The notes under the pieces are model-generated. The model saw only the letters and a program-made list of their open reading frames with translations, was not told the origin of the DNA and searched no databases. Of a stretch of 7,548 nt of DNA, positions 6,706 through 7,548 are shown one piece after another. The position numbers and the translations under genes were made by a program. The number at the start of each line of letters is the position of its first letter. The first letter of the stretch is position 1. This DNA is from Fidelibacterota bacterium (lineage in GTDB: Bacteria; Fidelibacterota; UBA8477; JABMPR01): assembly GCA_030596225.1 (NCBI GenBank), contig JAUVKO010000096.1, positions 1 to 7,548 on the forward strand, in the 5' to 3' direction.

Positions 6706-6913
6706 TATTTTTAAAAATCTTCCACAAAGTTGCAGCGCAAATATTCAACTCTGCAGTAAGCACAATTCACATCCAGAAAACGTCAATTGTTCTTTCAGCA
6801 CCTTACGATGCGAAAAAGCGTGCGAAAGTAACTGCCTGCCTATGTGCTGGCAAGCAGATTTAGCAGCTTTTTATACATTCTTTTCTAATAAAATAAAGGA
6901 CTTGCCTCAATCT
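6706..6913. other. Gene-free stretch between the repeat array and the membrane-protein gene
   Basis: I see no credible ORF in either direction. It contains the hairpin at 6832-6857 and an isolated TTGACG (minus strand, 6777-6782) that could be a -35 box for the tRNA-thrS transcript, but no good -10 lies 16-18 nt downstream. The promoter of the operon is therefore not located. Confidence 0.5.
6832..6857 (-). terminator. Hairpin downstream of the membrane-protein gene, possible weak terminator
   Basis: On the minus strand CTGCTTGCC pairs with GGCAGGCAG (9 bp including one G-T wobble) around the loop AGCACATA. The wobble is a mismatch on the plus strand, so the fold is better in minus-strand RNA. 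It lies 57 nt beyond the stop of the 6914-7366 gene. The following sequence, TTACTTTCG, is only weakly T-rich, so termination is uncertain; a REP-type TGCCTGCC palindrome is the alternative. Confidence 0.35.
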
Positions 6914-7366
6914 CTATTTCAGGAATTGATCAGCTACTGACGTGCTGTTTTCTTCAACCTCTTCTGTTACCTGAGTGGCCATATTCACAGGATTGAACTC
7001 TTTTTGAACCAGATCCATCTCGTTGAGTACACGATCAACAGCACGCATAACATTGGCTCTCTGCTGTCTGGCAAAAATAAATAGTGCTATGGCGATTCCC
7101 ACAATAGCTGAAATAACAAAGTTGCCACTGATCAAGTTAACTGAGCTAATTTCAGCATTCCCAACCAATAGCAGCAGTAAGAGTGTTACAATTGAAAATG
7201 ATACTCCAAATACCAGCGAAGCCATAATCTGAAAAGTGGTTTTCACCTGGTTAATGTTGCTCACCATATCTTCGATCTTTTCCCAGTCCCGTTCTCGAAC
7301 AGGTAAAGCACTCTGCTCCTTATGTTTACGCAGAATAAGATTCGCAGTAAGATTCAATTCATTCAT
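6914..7366 (-). CDS. Unrecognised small protein with two membrane segments
   Basis: I do not recognise this 150-residue protein. It has a hydrophilic N-terminus (1-43) with a charged stretch, LPVRERDWEKIEDMV. A first hydrophobic segment spans about 46-69 (ends VTLLLLLLVG), followed by a short loop (70-78). A second segment spans about 79-99 (FVISAIVGIAIALFIF). A basic amphipathic stretch comes next (ARQQRANVMRAVDRVLNEMDLV), then an acidic tail (VTEEVEEN). The charges suggest both ends in the cytoplasm and a two-helix hairpin in the inner membrane. There are no signal peptide or catalytic motifs. ATG 7366 is chosen because AGGAG lies 5-6 nt upstream; an extension to 7435 would have no Shine-Dalgarno and would cover the leader motifs. 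It appears to be its own transcription unit upstream of the tRNA-thrS operon. Confidence 0.75.
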   Translation of the reverse strand: MNELNLTANLILRKHKEQSALPVRERDWEKIEDMVSNINQVKTTFQIMASLVFGVSFSIVTLLLLLLVGNAEISSVNLISGNFVISAIVGIAIALFIFARQQRANVMRAVDRVLNEMDLVQKEFNPVNMATQVTEEVEENSTSVADQFLK

Positions 7367-7401
7367 TATTACTCCTAAGTCTAATTTATTAATCTCCAAG
7401 T

Positions 7402-7432
7402 ATCCGATACCATAATCCGATATGTACGGATA
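7402..7432. promoter_or_regulatory. Cluster of three ATCCG motifs, candidate operator or leader structure
   Basis: ATCCGATA occurs at 7402-7409 and again at 7415-7422, 13 bp apart. An inverted partner, CGGATA, lies at 7427-7432, so ATCCG/CGGAT forms an inverted repeat. The first copy lies in an 11-bp palindrome, GTATCCGATAC (7400-7410). The cluster lies 36-66 nt upstream of the ATG at 7366 and downstream of the predicted promoter, a position suited to a repressor site or an RNA element. Confidence 0.4.
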
Positions 7433-7477
7433 CAACTTATGATTTCACATGGAATCAACTCAAAATATATACCATTA

Positions 7478-7506
7478 ATGCTAATGCACAACTACTTGAG
7501 TGTCAA
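7478..7506 (-). promoter_or_regulatory. Sigma70-like promoter for the membrane-protein gene
   Basis: On the minus strand a perfect TTGACA (7501-7506) is followed by a 17-bp spacer and TAGCAT (7478-7483, four of six matches to TATAAT). Transcription would start near 7470, giving a leader of about 105 nt. The spacing is ideal; the -10 is only fair. Confidence 0.5.
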
Positions 7507-7548
7507 GTGAGGAATGCATTTGAAATCCCTAGGTGCTATCTGAGCCGG

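Noticed and set aside
6509..6763. An 84-codon minus-strand ORF running through the repeat array.
   Set aside because: Its middle is the translated 33-bp repeats and the broken tRNA, it has no Shine-Dalgarno, and its composition is not protein-like. The frame stays open mainly because two of the three units are 33 bp long.
6759..6782. TTGACG as a -35 box for the tRNA-thrS operon.
   Set aside because: No TATAAT-like hexamer lies at 16-18 bp (the sequence there is GTGCTT). It is also about 300 bp from the tRNA.
7367..7435. A 23-residue N-terminal extension of the membrane-protein gene.
   Set aside because: There is no Shine-Dalgarno before 7435, while AGGAG precedes the ATG at 7366. The extension covers the ATCCG motif cluster.

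Overview
The window holds a bacterial translation operon, read entirely from the minus strand (right to left): tRNA-Val(GAC) - thrS - infC - rpmI - rplT - pheS - pheT. PheT runs off the left edge. This is the classical thrS-infC-rpmI-rplT-pheS-pheT order known from E. coli and many other phyla. It encodes threonyl-tRNA synthetase, initiation factor IF3, ribosomal proteins L35 and L20, and both subunits of phenylalanyl-tRNA synthetase. Base composition is moderate to slightly AT-rich. The tRNA has no encoded CCA. The protein sequences and the GTCATC-type intergenic repeats would suit an uncultured lineage of the FCB (Bacteroidota/Marinimicrobia-like) group, but that placement is a guess and not shown by the sequence.

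Layout, left to right. 1-2140: pheT, missing only its last domain. 2141-2329: pheS-pheT spacer filled with a composite inverted repeat. 2330-3343: pheS. 3363-3707: rplT. 3724-3918: rpmI, with a GTG start. 3921-4463: infC, for which I assign an ATC start overlapping the end of thrS, giving 180 residues. 4450-6384: thrS. 6392-6465: tRNA-Val(GAC), ending 7 nt before the thrS ATG. 6466-6913: a non-coding stretch with a GNRA-loop hairpin, a 100-bp array of three hairpin-forming 33-34-bp repeats, and a broken copy of the tRNA-Val 5' part into which that array is exactly inserted. 6914-7366: an unrecognised 150-residue protein with two membrane segments, preceded by a sigma70-like promoter and a cluster of ATCCG motifs.

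The core genes are ordinary and complete. The points of interest are regulatory and structural. The infC AUC start has a good Shine-Dalgarno sequence and is consistent with IF3 autoregulation through start-codon discrimination. The tRNA-thrS junction is so tight that maturation of the tRNA 3' end would leave thrS nearly leaderless. The interrupted tRNA copy records the insertion of a small repeat array. I found no previously undescribed multi-gene system. The closest to novel are the tRNA/thrS leader architecture with its repeat array, and the small membrane protein.
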